This document shows, one piece after another, positions 7,807 to 17,058 of a stretch of 30,033 nt of DNA (positions are counted from its first letter, which is position 1; every line of letters begins with the position of its first letter). The notes beneath the pieces are model-generated. The model had not been told where the DNA came from. It was given only the letters and a program-made list of their open reading frames with translations, and made no database searches. Both the position numbers and the translations under genes were made by a program. This stretch comes from an uncultured Chromatiaceae bacterium (lineage in GTDB: Bacteria > Pseudomonadota > Gammaproteobacteria > Enterobacterales > Alteromonadaceae), in NCBI GenBank assembly GCA_946482325.1, contig CAMLRA010000034.1, positions 1 to 30,033 on the forward strand, given 5' to 3'.

Positions 7807-10125
7807 ATGAGTGCAAATCGTATTATCAATAAATGTGAGTACGCGCTGTTCCGCCATCGTGGTTTTGTGGTGATAGCATTCGTACTGGCAACTTTGTTCC
7901 TGTTGTTCAAAGCCAGTCAAATCAAGCTGGATGCTGCTTTTACCAAGAATATTCCTTTAGCACATCCGTACATGCAGACTTATATGAAGCATGCCAAAGA
8001 TTTTGGTGGCGCCAATAATATTCTGATTTCGGTCTGTGACACGTCCGGCAACATTTTTAACCCGAATTTCTTTGATACTTTCCGCAAAATCCACGATCAG
8101 GTGTATTACATGCCGGGTGTAGACCGGGTGTTGGTTAAATCTTTATTCAGTCCCAGTACCCGTTTTGTTGAGGTCGTCGAAGACGGTTTTGCCGGGGGGC
8201 CGGTCATTCCCGCTGATTTCACGTCGGATGAAAAGGGCCTGGCCGTTGTACGGCAAAACGTCGACAAAGCCGGTATCGTTGGCCGGATGGTGGCAGATGA
8301 TTACAGCTGCGCCATGGTGACGGCGCAGTTGCAGGAAGTAAATCCGGACACGCTGGAAAAACTCGATACCATCGCTTTTGCCAGTCAACTGGAAAAAGAA
8401 GTCCGTGGCCAGTATGAAAACGACAAAATCACGGTTCACATCATTGGCTTTGCCAAGATGGTTGGTGATGTGGCGCAAGGGGCTAAAGGCGTTCTGGTGT
8501 TCTTCGCTGTGGCAATCCTGATCACAGCGCTGATGGTTTATATGTTTTCGCGTTCCATGAAGCTGACCCTACTGCCCATTGGTTGTTCTCTGATTGCCGT
8601 GATCTGGCAGATGGGCTTGTTGACGGTGGTGGGCTTTGGTATTGACCCGATGTCGATTCTGGTGCCTTTCCTGATTTTTGCCATTGGCGTCAGCCACGGT
8701 GTGCAGATGATCAACGCGACCGGTAAAAGCGTCGCTGAGGGCCTGGACGCCAAAACTGCGGCGCAGGCGAGCTTTCGCAAACTGTTGATCCCGGGTGGCG
8801 TGGCGTTATTGTCCGACACTGTTGGCTTTATCACTTTGTTAGCTATTGATATCGGCGTGATCAGGGAGCTTGCCATCACGGCAAGTTTAGGTGTTGGGGT
8901 TATCATTCTGACCAACCTGATTTTGTTGCCAGTGCTGATGTCCTACATCAAATTCAGTGACAAATATGTGGCGGCAGTATCCGCGCCGACGCCTAAAGCA
9001 GATAAATTCTGGTATCTGCTGTCAGCCTGTACTGAGAAGAAAGTCGCAGCACCAATTTTGTTGCTGACGGCCGCGCTGTTTGTGTTTGGTTATCAGCAAA
9101 GTAAGGAGCTGAAAATCGGCGACTTACATCCAGGCGCTGCTGCGCTGCACTCCGACTCCCGCTATAACCAGGACACTTTCCTTATCACAGATCGCTATGC
9201 GATTTCTGTCGATTATATCAATGTGATGGTCGAAACTGACGCCAATGGTTGTACCTTCCATCCAATTATGGAAAAAATCGACCAGTTTCAATGGCAGATG
9301 GAAAATGTGCCAGGGGTGCAAAGTGCGGTGTCATTGGCTTCAGTATCTAAGACCATTAACGCAGCTTTCAACGAAGGTAACGTAAAGTGGCGGGTGCTGC
9401 CACGCACCACGGAATCGCTGGTACAGTCGTCCAGCCGGGTGGAAACCAGTACCGGCCTGTTAAACCCGGATTGTTCGGTGATGCCGGTCATTCTGTTCCT
9501 GCAGGACCATAAAGCCGAGACTATTGAAAAAATAGTAGCGGAAGCCAAACGCATCGGCAAAGAATTAGGCACAGACCAGACCAAATTTATGTTGGCGTCC
9601 GGCCCGGTTGGGGTGATGGCGGCGACTAATGAAGCGGTTGCTGCAGCGCAGGACCCTATGACCTGGTATGTCTACGCTGCGGTGATTGCCCTGTGTTTAT
9701 TGAGCTTCCGGTCAGTGCGGGCCACCACGGCGGTGATCATTCCGCTATATGTGGTGACTATGCTGGCTACGGCGCTGATGACTTATCTGGAAATTGGTCT
9801 GACGGTCTCGACATTACCTGTGATTGCGCTCGGCGTTGGTATTGGCGTGGATTACGGTATTTATATCCTGACCAATATGACACAGCCGCTACGCGATGGC
9901 GTACCACTGCGCACCGCGTATTTTAATGCGCTGAAGTCAACCGGTAGTGCCGTGCTGTTTACTGCCGTCACGCTGGCGATTGGCGTCAGCACCTGGGTAT
10001 TCTCTGCACTGAAATTCCAGGTTGATATGGGTATTCTGCTGACCTTCATGTTTGTCGTAAACATGTTAGGGGCCGTGTTTGTCCTGCCGGCACTGGCAGC
10101 CTTTTTCTGGCCACAGCGTAAATAA
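7807..10125 (+). CDS. MMPL/RND-superfamily transporter (putative lipid or hydrophobe exporter)
   Basis: A 772-residue inner-membrane protein with the two-fold RND layout: a first helix near residues 18-36, a large periplasmic loop to about 225, a five-helix bundle to about 395, a seventh helix near 415-430, a second periplasmic domain, and a final five-helix bundle from about 620 to the end. The two equivalent TM4 motifs are visible: FAIGVSHGVQMINA in the first half and GVGIGVDYGIYILTN in the second. The second carries the Asp that couples proton flow in RND/MMPL proteins. At about 770 residues it resembles MmpL- and HpnN-type lipid transporters more than the 1,000-residue AcrB drug pumps, and no membrane-fusion protein gene is adjacent. 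It starts 2 bases after the YCF48-like gene. Transport of a lipid-like substrate toward the outer membrane is inference from class and context. Confidence 0.9.
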   Translation: MSANRIINKCEYALFRHRGFVVIAFVLATLFLLFKASQIKLDAAFTKNIPLAHPYMQTYMKHAKDFGGANNILISVCDTSGNIFNPNFFDTFRKIHDQVYYMPGVDRVLVKSLFSPSTRFVEVVEDGFAGGPVIPADFTSDEKGLAVVRQNVDKAGIVGRMVADDYSCAMVTAQLQEVNPDTLEKLDTIAFASQLEKEVRGQYENDKITVHIIGFAKMVGDVAQGAKGVLVFFAVAILITALMVYMFSRSMKLTLLPIGCSLIAVIWQMGLLTVVGFGIDPMSILVPFLIFAIGVSHGVQMINATGKSVAEGLDAKTAAQASFRKLLIPGGVALLSDTVGFITLLAIDIGVIRELAITASLGVGVIILTNLILLPVLMSYIKFSDKYVAAVSAPTPKADKFWYLLSACTEKKVAAPILLLTAALFVFGYQQSKELKIGDLHPGAAALHSDSRYNQDTFLITDRYAISVDYINVMVETDANGCTFHPIMEKIDQFQWQMENVPGVQSAVSLASVSKTINAAFNEGNVKWRVLPRTTESLVQSSSRVETSTGLLNPDCSVMPVILFLQDHKAETIEKIVAEAKRIGKELGTDQTKFMLASGPVGVMAATNEAVAAAQDPMTWYVYAAVIALCLLSFRSVRATTAVIIPLYVVTMLATALMTYLEIGLTVSTLPVIALGVGIGVDYGIYILTNMTQPLRDGVPLRTAYFNALKSTGSAVLFTAVTLAIGVSTWVFSALKFQVDMGILLTFMFVVNMLGAVFVLPALAAFFWPQRK

Positions 10126-10146
10126 ACCGGCCAGCCAGGGCCAAAA

Positions 10147-10177
10147 TGCATAAAGATGCAATTCGCATCTTTATGCA
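10147..10177 (-). other. Perfect 13-bp stem-loop after the transporter gene
   Basis: TGCATAAAGATGC (10147-10159) and GCATCTTTATGCA (10165-10177) are exact reverse complements around the loop AATTC. On the plus strand the stem is followed by AAAA, not T. On the minus strand it is followed by TTTT, so as an intrinsic terminator it would serve minus-strand transcription. No minus-strand gene is seen nearby. It could instead protect the 3' end of the transporter mRNA. Confidence 0.6.
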
Positions 10178-10190
10178 AAAATCCTTATAC

Positions 10191-10218
10191 AAATGGCCGA
10201 AAGGCCATTTTGTTATTT
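10191..10218 (+). terminator. Intrinsic terminator of the transporter transcript
   Basis: AAATGGCC (10191-10198) pairs with GGCCATTT (10203-10210) around a stable GAAA tetraloop, followed by TGTTATTT. The compact stem with a GNRA loop is a plausible plus-strand terminator about 70 bases after the transporter stop. The T tract is interrupted, so strength is uncertain. Confidence 0.6.
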
Positions 10219-10396
10219 AATCCCGCTGAATATCTTGTCAAATCTGGCTTTTAGCTCTGGTACAACCAGTCATAAAGCCAGAAATAAAGCTCGAAAAGCA
10301 CTACAATTCTCAATAAACTTCGCACCTGACACGCTCTGTATACTATGCACAAATGTCATGCTCCCCCCCGGGCATAGACAAAAAAAGGATACAAAA
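10219..10396 (+). promoter_or_regulatory. Leader and promoter region of the glutamate dehydrogenase gene
   Basis: This 178-bp stretch holds no convincing gene. A good -10 hexamer, TATACT, sits at 10339-10344, but the bases 16-18 upstream do not resemble a -35 box, so activator help is likely. A transcript from it would have a leader of about 45 bases, including a C7-G3 run near 10362-10371. A ribosome-binding site AAGGAT lies 7 bases before ATG 10397. On the minus strand a perfect TTGACA hexamer occurs at 10241-10236. Confidence 0.4.
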
Positions 10397-13300
10397 ATGG
10401 CACTGATAGACGGTCAACCATCTGTACTACTACAAAACGTAAGCAAGTTAATTCGTCAGAAAGTTAAAGATCAGGTCGACCTGGTTGAAAAATTCGCCTT
10501 CACCTTATATGGCAACGTTGCACATGACGACCTGGTCGGTCGGATTGACAGCGACTTATATGGCGCAGCATTAAGCCTGTGGCAGTCATTTAATGCCCAC
10601 CACAGTGACGACGCGATGATCCGGGTGTTTAACCCTGAAATCGCCAAACATGGCTGGGAATCGAAACACACTATCGTGGAGCTGGTGATCAAAGATATGC
10701 CGTTCCTGGTGGACTCGCTGCGGATCGCACTGAATCGCCATAACATCACGGCTCATTTGTTATTACATCATCCGCTGCAAACTTTCCGCGATGATAAAGG
10801 CAATATCACTGAATTCCATAAATTAGGTACAAAAGCCAACCCATCGACTAAACAAACGGTCTTCCATGTTGAAATCGACCGGATGACTGACAAAACGGCG
10901 ATGGACCAACTGACTGCAGAATTAGCTTCAGTGATGCAAGATGTGTCTTTGGCTGTTACCGACTGGCTACCCACGCGAGCCAAGCTGGAACAGGTGATTG
11001 CTGATTTACCGAAGAACGCCGGCTTAGCCTCTGCCGAACAGCTGCAACAAGCGACGGATTTCCTCAATTGGCTGGTGAAAGATAACTTTACGTTATTGGG
11101 TTACCGCCAGTACGCCATAGTACCGATCTCCGGCGACTACAAAATCGAAGGTATCGCTGATAGCGCGCTTGGTTTAATGCGCCGCAGCACATCGCGCGAT
11201 TTGATGTTAAGTGACCTGCCGGATGTAGCGCGTAAACAGGCGCTGAGTTCTGATTTACTGATCCTGACTAAAACTAACAACAAATCCCGCGTACACAGAC
11301 CGGCTTATATCGACTACATCGGTATTAAACGATTTGATGCCAAAGGACAAGTGGTGGGTGAAGATCGTTTCATCGGCCTGTATTCCAGTTCGCTGTACAA
11401 TAACAGTGCTGCCGACATTCCGCTGCTGAAAAACAAATTGGCAAAAGTGATGGAACAGTCAGGTTTTGCGGTCGGAACGCACGCTTATAAAGCGCTGCTG
11501 AACATTCTGGAAACATATCCACGCGATGAATTGATCCAGGCCGATCACGACGAACTGTTAGACGTCGCCACCGGCGTGCTGCAGATGCAGGAACGCGACA
11601 TGACACGGCTGTTTCTGCGTAAAGATGCCTTCGGCCGTTTTGTTTCTGCCATGGTCTATGTACCACGCGAACGTTACAACACACAGCTACGCAAAGACAC
11701 GCAAAAGATCCTGCAAGGCTTTCTTGGTAGCGATGAGCCGGTGGAATTTACCACTTATTTCTCTGAATCCGTGTTGGCACGCACCCACTATTTTGTGCGC
11801 ATCAACGACAGCACAGTCGAGTTCAATGTGAAAGAAATCGAACAAAATCTGATTGAAGCCGCCCGTACCTGGGAAGATAAACTGGCCACTGCACTGGTCG
11901 GCAGTTTTGGTGAAGTGCGCGGCCGTGAGCTTGGCAATAAATATGTCAATGCGTTTCCACGTGCATACAAAGACGAAATGCTGCCCAATGACGCCTTAGT
12001 GGATATCGCCAAGCTCGAAGCTTTGAGCGCTGATCATCCGCTGGAGATGCTGTTCTACCGGCCGCAGGAAGAATCTGCCGACAGCAAAGCAGTGCGCTTA
12101 AACCTGTTCCACAAAGACAGCCCAATCCATTTGTCTGATGTGTTACCGATGCTGGAAAACTTCGGCTTACGTGTTATCGGTGAAACGCCATACGCCGTGC
12201 GTTGTCCGGATGGTTCTGTTAGCTGGGTGCTGAACTTCAGCATGGAAGTGAACGGTAAAATGCCGGCCGATTTTGAAAAAGCCCAGCAGCTGTTCCAGGA
12301 AGGTTTTGATAAAGTCTGGAAAGGCGATTTAGAGGATGACGGTTTTAACCGCTTAATTCTCGGTGCAGGCCTGACAGGCCGTGAAGCGTCATTATTGCGC
12401 GCTTTTGCTAAATATAAACGCCAGATTGGCGGTACATTCAGCCAGGCTTATGTCGAATCAACTTTTGGCCGTTATCCGCAACTGGCCAATCTGCTGGTTA
12501 AACTGTTTAACAGCAAGTTTGATCCTGCAGCAACAGCCAGCAGCGATGCAACCGCTGCCATTGAAGCAGAGATCCTGGCGCAACTGGAACAAGTGGCCAA
12601 CCTCGATGATGACCGCATCATCCGTCGTTTCCTTGCCATTATTCAGGCCATGGTCCGCACCAACTATTTCCAGAACGCTGCCGATGGTTCGCAGAAACCA
12701 TATATCTCGTTCAAAGTGCGTCCGTCGCTGATCCCGGATATGCCACTGCCACTGCCATTCTTTGAGATTTTCGTGTATTCACCGAAAGTGGAAGGCGTGC
12801 ATTTACGCTTCGGTAAAGTGGCGCGCGGTGGTCTGCGCTGGTCAGACCGTCGTGAAGACTTCCGCACCGAAGTGTTAGGCCTGGTGAAAGCGCAACAAGT
12901 GAAAAATACGGTCATTGTACCGGTCGGTGCTAAAGGCGGTTTTGTCTGTAAAAAATTGCCAACCACAGGTGGCCGCGAAGCCTGGCTGAACGAAGGGAAA
13001 GCCTGCTACCGCACCTTTATCCGCGGTTTACTCGATATCACTGACAACATTATTGCCGGTGCTATTGTGCCGCCAAAATCAGTGGTGCGCCTGGACGAAG
13101 ATGACCCGTATCTGGTGGTTGCAGCCGACAAAGGCACCGCAACTTTCTCGGATATCGCCAACGGTATTTCGCTGGAATACAACCACTGGTTAGGCGACGC
13201 CTTTGCCTCGGGCGGCTCCAACGGCTACGACCACAAAGGTATGGGCATCACAGCCCGTGGTGGCTGGGAATCAGTCAAACGCCACTTCCGTGAAGTTGGT

Positions 13301-15235
13301 ATCGATTGTCAGACCACGGATTTCACCTGTGTCGGTATCGGTGATATGGCCGGTGACGTGTTTGGTAACGGCATGTTGTTGTCGGAACATATCCGCCTGC
13401 AGGTGGCGTTTAACCACATGCACATTTTTGTCGACCCGAATCCAAACGCGGCGGCATCTTTTGTTGAGCGTCAGCGCATGTTTAATCTGCCGACCTCAAC
13501 CTGGGATGATTACAACAAAGATCTGATTTCAGAAGGCGGTGGTATTTTCCTGCGCAGCGCCAAGTCCATTAAACTGACACCGCAAATGCAACAAATGCTG
13601 GGGGTTACAGTCGCCAGCCTGACGCCGAACGAATTTATCCGTGCGGCGCTGATGATGGAAGTCGATCTGATTTGGAACGGTGGGATCGGTACTTATGTGA
13701 AAGCCACCGATGAAACCCATGCTGAAGTCGGTGACCGGGCATCAGAACCGCTGCGAGTTAACGGTAAAGAAGTTAAAGCCAAGATCATCGGCGAGGGCGG
13801 TAACTTAGGAACCACCCAACGGGGCCGTATCGAATACGCGATGAACGGTGGCCGCATCAATACGGACTTTATTGATAACGTTGGTGGTGTCGATTGTTCA
13901 GACAACGAAGTCAATATCAAAATTCTGTTGAACGCCTTGGTTGCCAGCGGCGACATGACGCTGAAACAGCGCAATGACTTGCTGTACAGCATGACCAACG
14001 ACGTTGCAGACATCGTCATCAGTGATTGTTATCGCCAGACGCAGTCGATTTCAGTGTCGATGCTGTTAGGGGCTGAGCAACTGAAAGAATACACCCGCTT
14101 TATCCACGCGCTGGAGAAAGACGGTAAGCTGAACCGTGAGCTGGAATTCCTGCCAACGGACGAAGCACTGGCTGAGCGGATGGTCAAAGGCCAGGGCCTG
14201 ACCCGGCCGGAAATGTCGATTTTAACGGCATACGGCAAAATGGTGTTAAAAGAGCAACTGGTGACGCCAGAAGTGTCCGAAGCGCCATATTTCAAGCAGT
14301 TACTGCTGGGTGCTTTCCCGCCGGTGTTGGTAGAAAAATTTGCTGCAGAGATGGAAACCCATCCGCTGAAGGCTGAAATTATTGCGACTAAACTCGCGAA
14401 CATGCTCGTCAACGATATGGGCGCCAACTTCGTGCAGCGCATGATGGAAGAAACCGGTTCCAGCGTATCTGAAGTCGCCATCAGCTACGCTATTGCCCGT
14501 GACCTGTTTGACCTGCCAGGTATCTGGGGCAAACTGGAAGCGCTGGATAACGCAATTCCTGCCGATCTGCAGACGCGCTTACTATTCCAGTTACGCCGTA
14601 CCATGCGCCGCGTGACCCGTTGGTTCCTGCGTCATCGCAACAAGGCACTGAGCATCGCAGACACTGTTGAGTTCTTTAAACCTGCCCTGAGCCGTATCAG
14701 TGAAAAACTGGATACGTTACTGGCGCGTGCTGAAGCCGACTCACTGGCGCTGTATGCGCAGAAACTACAGGAACAACAAGTGCCGGCTGAAGTCGCTCGT
14801 TATATGGCACAGCTCAGCACAGTGTTTTCAGTCATGGATATCGCACAGGTTGCTGCGGCAGAGCGGGCTGACTTGCTGCTGGTGGCCGAAATCTACTTCA
14901 AGTTAGGCGATAAGCTGGATTTACACTGGTTCCTGGAGCAAATTACGCAACAACCGGTAGCGAACCACTGGCAGGCACTTGCACGAGCCTCGTACCGCGA
15001 AGAGCTGGACTGGCAACAACGCGCACTGGCGCAAGTGGTCGTGCACAGCTGCAACGGCAGTTGCGTAGCAGATGACGTGGTGGCTAACTGGCTGGTTGCT
15101 AACGACGCCATTCTGGCACGCTGGCGCCTGATGCTGGCTGAGTTCAAAACCACGAAGAGTCACGAATTTGCTAAGTTCTCAGTCGCGCTGCGTGAGCTGA
15201 TGTTATTAAGCCACCATTGTGATTCGGTGAAATAA
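10397..15235 (+). CDS. gdhB: NAD-dependent glutamate dehydrogenase, large (about 180 kDa) class
   Basis: The enzyme oxidatively deaminates L-glutamate to 2-oxoglutarate and ammonium using NAD, mainly for catabolism of glutamate-family amino acids. The 1,612-residue length matches the large class described in Pseudomonas and Streptomyces. A long N-terminal regulatory part precedes the catalytic core. The core shows RGGLRWSDRREDFRTEVLG near residue 810, VPVGAKGGFV near 845 with the Lys expected at the active site, the Rossmann motif VGIGDMAGDVFGNG near 978, and IGEGGNLG with NVGGVDCSDNEVN from about 1130. A C-terminal helical domain follows. Start ATG 10397 is chosen for its ribosome-binding site and because residues from MALIDGQPSV onward look like the family. 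The frame stays open upstream to 10193, but that stretch crosses a terminator. The gene is monocistronic, with terminators on both sides. Confidence 0.95.
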   Translation: MALIDGQPSVLLQNVSKLIRQKVKDQVDLVEKFAFTLYGNVAHDDLVGRIDSDLYGAALSLWQSFNAHHSDDAMIRVFNPEIAKHGWESKHTIVELVIKDMPFLVDSLRIALNRHNITAHLLLHHPLQTFRDDKGNITEFHKLGTKANPSTKQTVFHVEIDRMTDKTAMDQLTAELASVMQDVSLAVTDWLPTRAKLEQVIADLPKNAGLASAEQLQQATDFLNWLVKDNFTLLGYRQYAIVPISGDYKIEGIADSALGLMRRSTSRDLMLSDLPDVARKQALSSDLLILTKTNNKSRVHRPAYIDYIGIKRFDAKGQVVGEDRFIGLYSSSLYNNSAADIPLLKNKLAKVMEQSGFAVGTHAYKALLNILETYPRDELIQADHDELLDVATGVLQMQERDMTRLFLRKDAFGRFVSAMVYVPRERYNTQLRKDTQKILQGFLGSDEPVEFTTYFSESVLARTHYFVRINDSTVEFNVKEIEQNLIEAARTWEDKLATALVGSFGEVRGRELGNKYVNAFPRAYKDEMLPNDALVDIAKLEALSADHPLEMLFYRPQEESADSKAVRLNLFHKDSPIHLSDVLPMLENFGLRVIGETPYAVRCPDGSVSWVLNFSMEVNGKMPADFEKAQQLFQEGFDKVWKGDLEDDGFNRLILGAGLTGREASLLRAFAKYKRQIGGTFSQAYVESTFGRYPQLANLLVKLFNSKFDPAATASSDATAAIEAEILAQLEQVANLDDDRIIRRFLAIIQAMVRTNYFQNAADGSQKPYISFKVRPSLIPDMPLPLPFFEIFVYSPKVEGVHLRFGKVARGGLRWSDRREDFRTEVLGLVKAQQVKNTVIVPVGAKGGFVCKKLPTTGGREAWLNEGKACYRTFIRGLLDITDNIIAGAIVPPKSVVRLDEDDPYLVVAADKGTATFSDIANGISLEYNHWLGDAFASGGSNGYDHKGMGITARGGWESVKRHFREVGIDCQTTDFTCVGIGDMAGDVFGNGMLLSEHIRLQVAFNHMHIFVDPNPNAAASFVERQRMFNLPTSTWDDYNKDLISEGGGIFLRSAKSIKLTPQMQQMLGVTVASLTPNEFIRAALMMEVDLIWNGGIGTYVKATDETHAEVGDRASEPLRVNGKEVKAKIIGEGGNLGTTQRGRIEYAMNGGRINTDFIDNVGGVDCSDNEVNIKILLNALVASGDMTLKQRNDLLYSMTNDVADIVISDCYRQTQSISVSMLLGAEQLKEYTRFIHALEKDGKLNRELEFLPTDEALAERMVKGQGLTRPEMSILTAYGKMVLKEQLVTPEVSEAPYFKQLLLGAFPPVLVEKFAAEMETHPLKAEIIATKLANMLVNDMGANFVQRMMEETGSSVSEVAISYAIARDLFDLPGIWGKLEALDNAIPADLQTRLLFQLRRTMRRVTRWFLRHRNKALSIADTVEFFKPALSRISEKLDTLLARAEADSLALYAQKLQEQQVPAEVARYMAQLSTVFSVMDIAQVAAAERADLLLVAEIYFKLGDKLDLHWFLEQITQQPVANHWQALARASYREELDWQQRALAQVVVHSCNGSCVADDVVANWLVANDAILARWRLMLAEFKTTKSHEFAKFSVALRELMLLSHHCDSVK

Positions 15236-15283
15236 GCTCAGCTGAAAGAAAAACTTCTGTCACCGCTGACAGACAGGTAAAAT

Positions 15284-15309
15284 GCCCCGCACTTAGCGGG
15301 GCTTTTTTT
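15284..15309 (+). terminator. Strong terminator after gdhB
   Basis: GCCCCGC (15284-15290) pairs with GCGGGGC (15296-15302) around ACTTA and is followed by seven T residues. A smaller hairpin, CTGTCA/TGACAG, lies just upstream at 15257-15272. It ends gdhB 12 bases before the pyrD start, so pyrD needs read-through or a promoter within the 3' end of gdhB. Confidence 0.93.
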
Positions 15310-15320
15310 AAGGAAATTCT

Positions 15321-16331
15321 ATGTTTTATCAGTTAGCGCGCACTGTGATGTTTCAGACCGATGCAGAAAAATCTCACCATTTCGCGCTGGAAAGCCTCAA
15401 ACGTTTACAACATACACCACTGAACCTGCTTTGGTCGCAGCAGGTCCCGTCAAAGCCGGTCACTGTCGCCGGTATTACTTTTGACAATCCGGTCGGCCTT
15501 GCAGCTGGCCTCGACAAAAACGCTGACTGTATCGATGCTTTTGCCGCGATGGGTTTTGGTTTTATCGAAGTTGGTACCGTCACGCCAAGACCGCAGGCCG
15601 GCAATGACAAACCGCGGCTGTTTCGTTTACCACAAGCCAATGCCATCATTAACCGGATGGGCTTTAACAACAAAGGTGTTGATTATCTGGTCGAAAACGT
15701 TAAAAACAGCCGCTACAAAGGCGTGCTGGGCATCAATATCGGCAAAAATAAAGACACACCGAATGAGCAGGGCAAAGACGATTATGTCGCTTGTATGCGC
15801 AAGGTCTACAGCCATGCCAGTTATATCACGGTGAATATTTCCTCGCCGAACACACCGGGCCTGCGCGATTTGCAGTTCGGCGAAGCTTTGTTGGATTTAC
15901 TCATCGCGGTAAAAAACGAACAGCTCGACTTAGCTGCTAAACACGGTAAGTATGTACCGGTATTTGTTAAAATCGCGCCGGACATGGATACGGTGGCTGT
16001 AGAACAAGTGGCTGAGACTTTACTGCGCAGTAAAATGGATGGTGCTATTGCCACCAACACGACTTTGGATAAAACGGCAGTGGCTACTTTACTGCATGGC
16101 AATGAAATGGGGGGCCTGAGTGGTCAACCTGTCCGGCAGAAAAGCACGCAGGTCATCAGTCAGTTACGCCAGGCGGTCGGCGTTGATTTCCCGATCATTG
16201 GGGTGGGAGGCATTGATAGTGTAGAGGCGGCGCAGGAGAAATTCGCCGCCGGGGCACAGCTGGTGCAAGTCTATACCGGCTTTATTTATCAGGGCCCGGC
16301 GCTGATTAAACAGATCGTCAGTGCCTTATAA
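15321..16331 (+). CDS. pyrD: Dihydroorotate dehydrogenase (quinone), class 2
   Basis: PyrD catalyses the fourth step of pyrimidine synthesis, oxidising dihydroorotate to orotate with FMN and passing electrons to the quinone pool at the inner face of the cytoplasmic membrane. The 336-residue product has the same length as the E. coli enzyme. The N-terminal amphipathic segment ([20 protein letters not shown]) marks the membrane-associated class 2. Other hallmarks are [45 protein letters not shown], the catalytic Ser175 in [18 protein letters not shown], and GVGGIDS with [17 protein letters not shown] for FMN phosphate binding. AAGGAA upstream of ATG 15321 is a good ribosome-binding site. zapC follows, as in E. 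coli. Confidence 0.98.
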   Translation: MFYQLARTVMFQTDAEKSHHFALESLKRLQHTPLNLLWSQQVPSKPVTVAGITFDNPVGLAAGLDKNADCIDAFAAMGFGFIEVGTVTPRPQAGNDKPRLFRLPQANAIINRMGFNNKGVDYLVENVKNSRYKGVLGINIGKNKDTPNEQGKDDYVACMRKVYSHASYITVNISSPNTPGLRDLQFGEALLDLLIAVKNEQLDLAAKHGKYVPVFVKIAPDMDTVAVEQVAETLLRSKMDGAIATNTTLDKTAVATLLHGNEMGGLSGQPVRQKSTQVISQLRQAVGVDFPIIGVGGIDSVEAAQEKFAAGAQLVQVYTGFIYQGPALIKQIVSAL

Positions 16332-16340
16332 CGATCCAGT

Positions 16341-16389
16341 TCTGATCAAGTCTTGCTAGTGCAAAACAGTATTTAAAGCCTTGATCAGA
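16341..16389. repeat. 10-bp inverted repeat between pyrD and zapC
   Basis: TCTGATCAAG (16341-16350) and CTTGATCAGA (16380-16389) are exact reverse complements 29 bases apart, each containing the palindrome TGATCA. There is no T tract after it, so it is not a normal intrinsic terminator. It could be a two-site operator or a long RNA hairpin between the two genes. Confidence 0.5.
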
Positions 16390-16434
16390 TTGCGTTATAA
16401 CAGCGTTATCAAAAAATCTGTGAACGGGTTTAGT

Positions 16435-16941
16435 GTGACAGAACCGCATTTTGACTGGCAATGGTGTGAGCAACAAGGCCAGCTGTGTTTAAAAACAGCT
16501 CAGGGGTTACACTGCACGCCAGTGCCGTGCAACAGCGATGTGCAGAAAGGCGATTTCACCTTGGGGCAGGCCGAGCTTTACTGGCAATGCCTGTTTGCAC
16601 TGGAAGCTTTGCATTGGCCGGCAGTGGCAGTTTTTGCCGCTTGTATTGACGCTGTGGCGCAAATTGAGTTTGGAGTCGCTGACGCGCACAAAAGCTTCTA
16701 TCTGCAAAACTCACATAGCCACCAGCATCCGGCGCCTTTTGATTTAGTGCAGCTGTGTGGTCGTAATCAGGCACTGGCATTAGTGCTGGATTCAACAGCG
16801 ACGCAAAGCCGGCTGATGCTGCTTTCCGAGCTTGAAACTCTGACTGGCCGGGTGTTTCACGCCGGCCATAGTTTCAGCAGTCTGCATGACAGACTAAGTC
16901 TGTATCAGCCCCCTCAAACGCCCTGGCGTAAATCAGCCTGA
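16435..16941 (+). CDS. zapC: Cell division protein ZapC
   Basis: ZapC binds FtsZ at mid-cell and favours bundling of its filaments. The identification rests on position directly after pyrD, as in E. coli, and on a colinear pattern: an early WQW with a following LCLKTAQGL (E. coli WRW and MMLDLANGM), GDFTLGQAELYWQCLFALE in the middle, and a C-terminal LMLLSELETLTGRVFHAG followed by LHDRLSLY. The frame is open from a TTG at 16381 (186 residues). The GTG at 16435 (168 residues) is preferred because it places the WQW motif about as far from the N-terminus as in E. coli ZapC (180 residues), and because the upstream part overlaps the inverted repeat. The ribosome-binding site is weak (GGG near 16427). 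Start choice is uncertain; the family call is good. Confidence 0.85.
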   Translation: MTEPHFDWQWCEQQGQLCLKTAQGLHCTPVPCNSDVQKGDFTLGQAELYWQCLFALEALHWPAVAVFAACIDAVAQIEFGVADAHKSFYLQNSHSHQHPAPFDLVQLCGRNQALALVLDSTATQSRLMLLSELETLTGRVFHAGHSFSSLHDRLSLYQPPQTPWRKSA

Positions 16942-17058
16942 TCTGGTCGGAGATCTGCAGCTTTTGCTGAAAACATCAGCGGTTCTTAAGATAAAAGCTA
17001 GGCAGTCGCGTGCAGATCGGTAAAAATACGCCGTTAGCAGCAGAAACAGGTAACGCGT

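Noticed and set aside
10193..10396. 68-codon upstream extension of the glutamate dehydrogenase frame
   Set aside because: It begins inside a terminator stem, lacks a ribosome-binding site and looks non-coding; MALIDG at 10397 has AAGGAT upstream and fits the family.
14029..14481. 150-codon open frame antisense to gdhB
   Set aside because: Codons mirror the sense gene, there is no ribosome-binding site, and the Ser/Thr-rich translation resembles no protein family.
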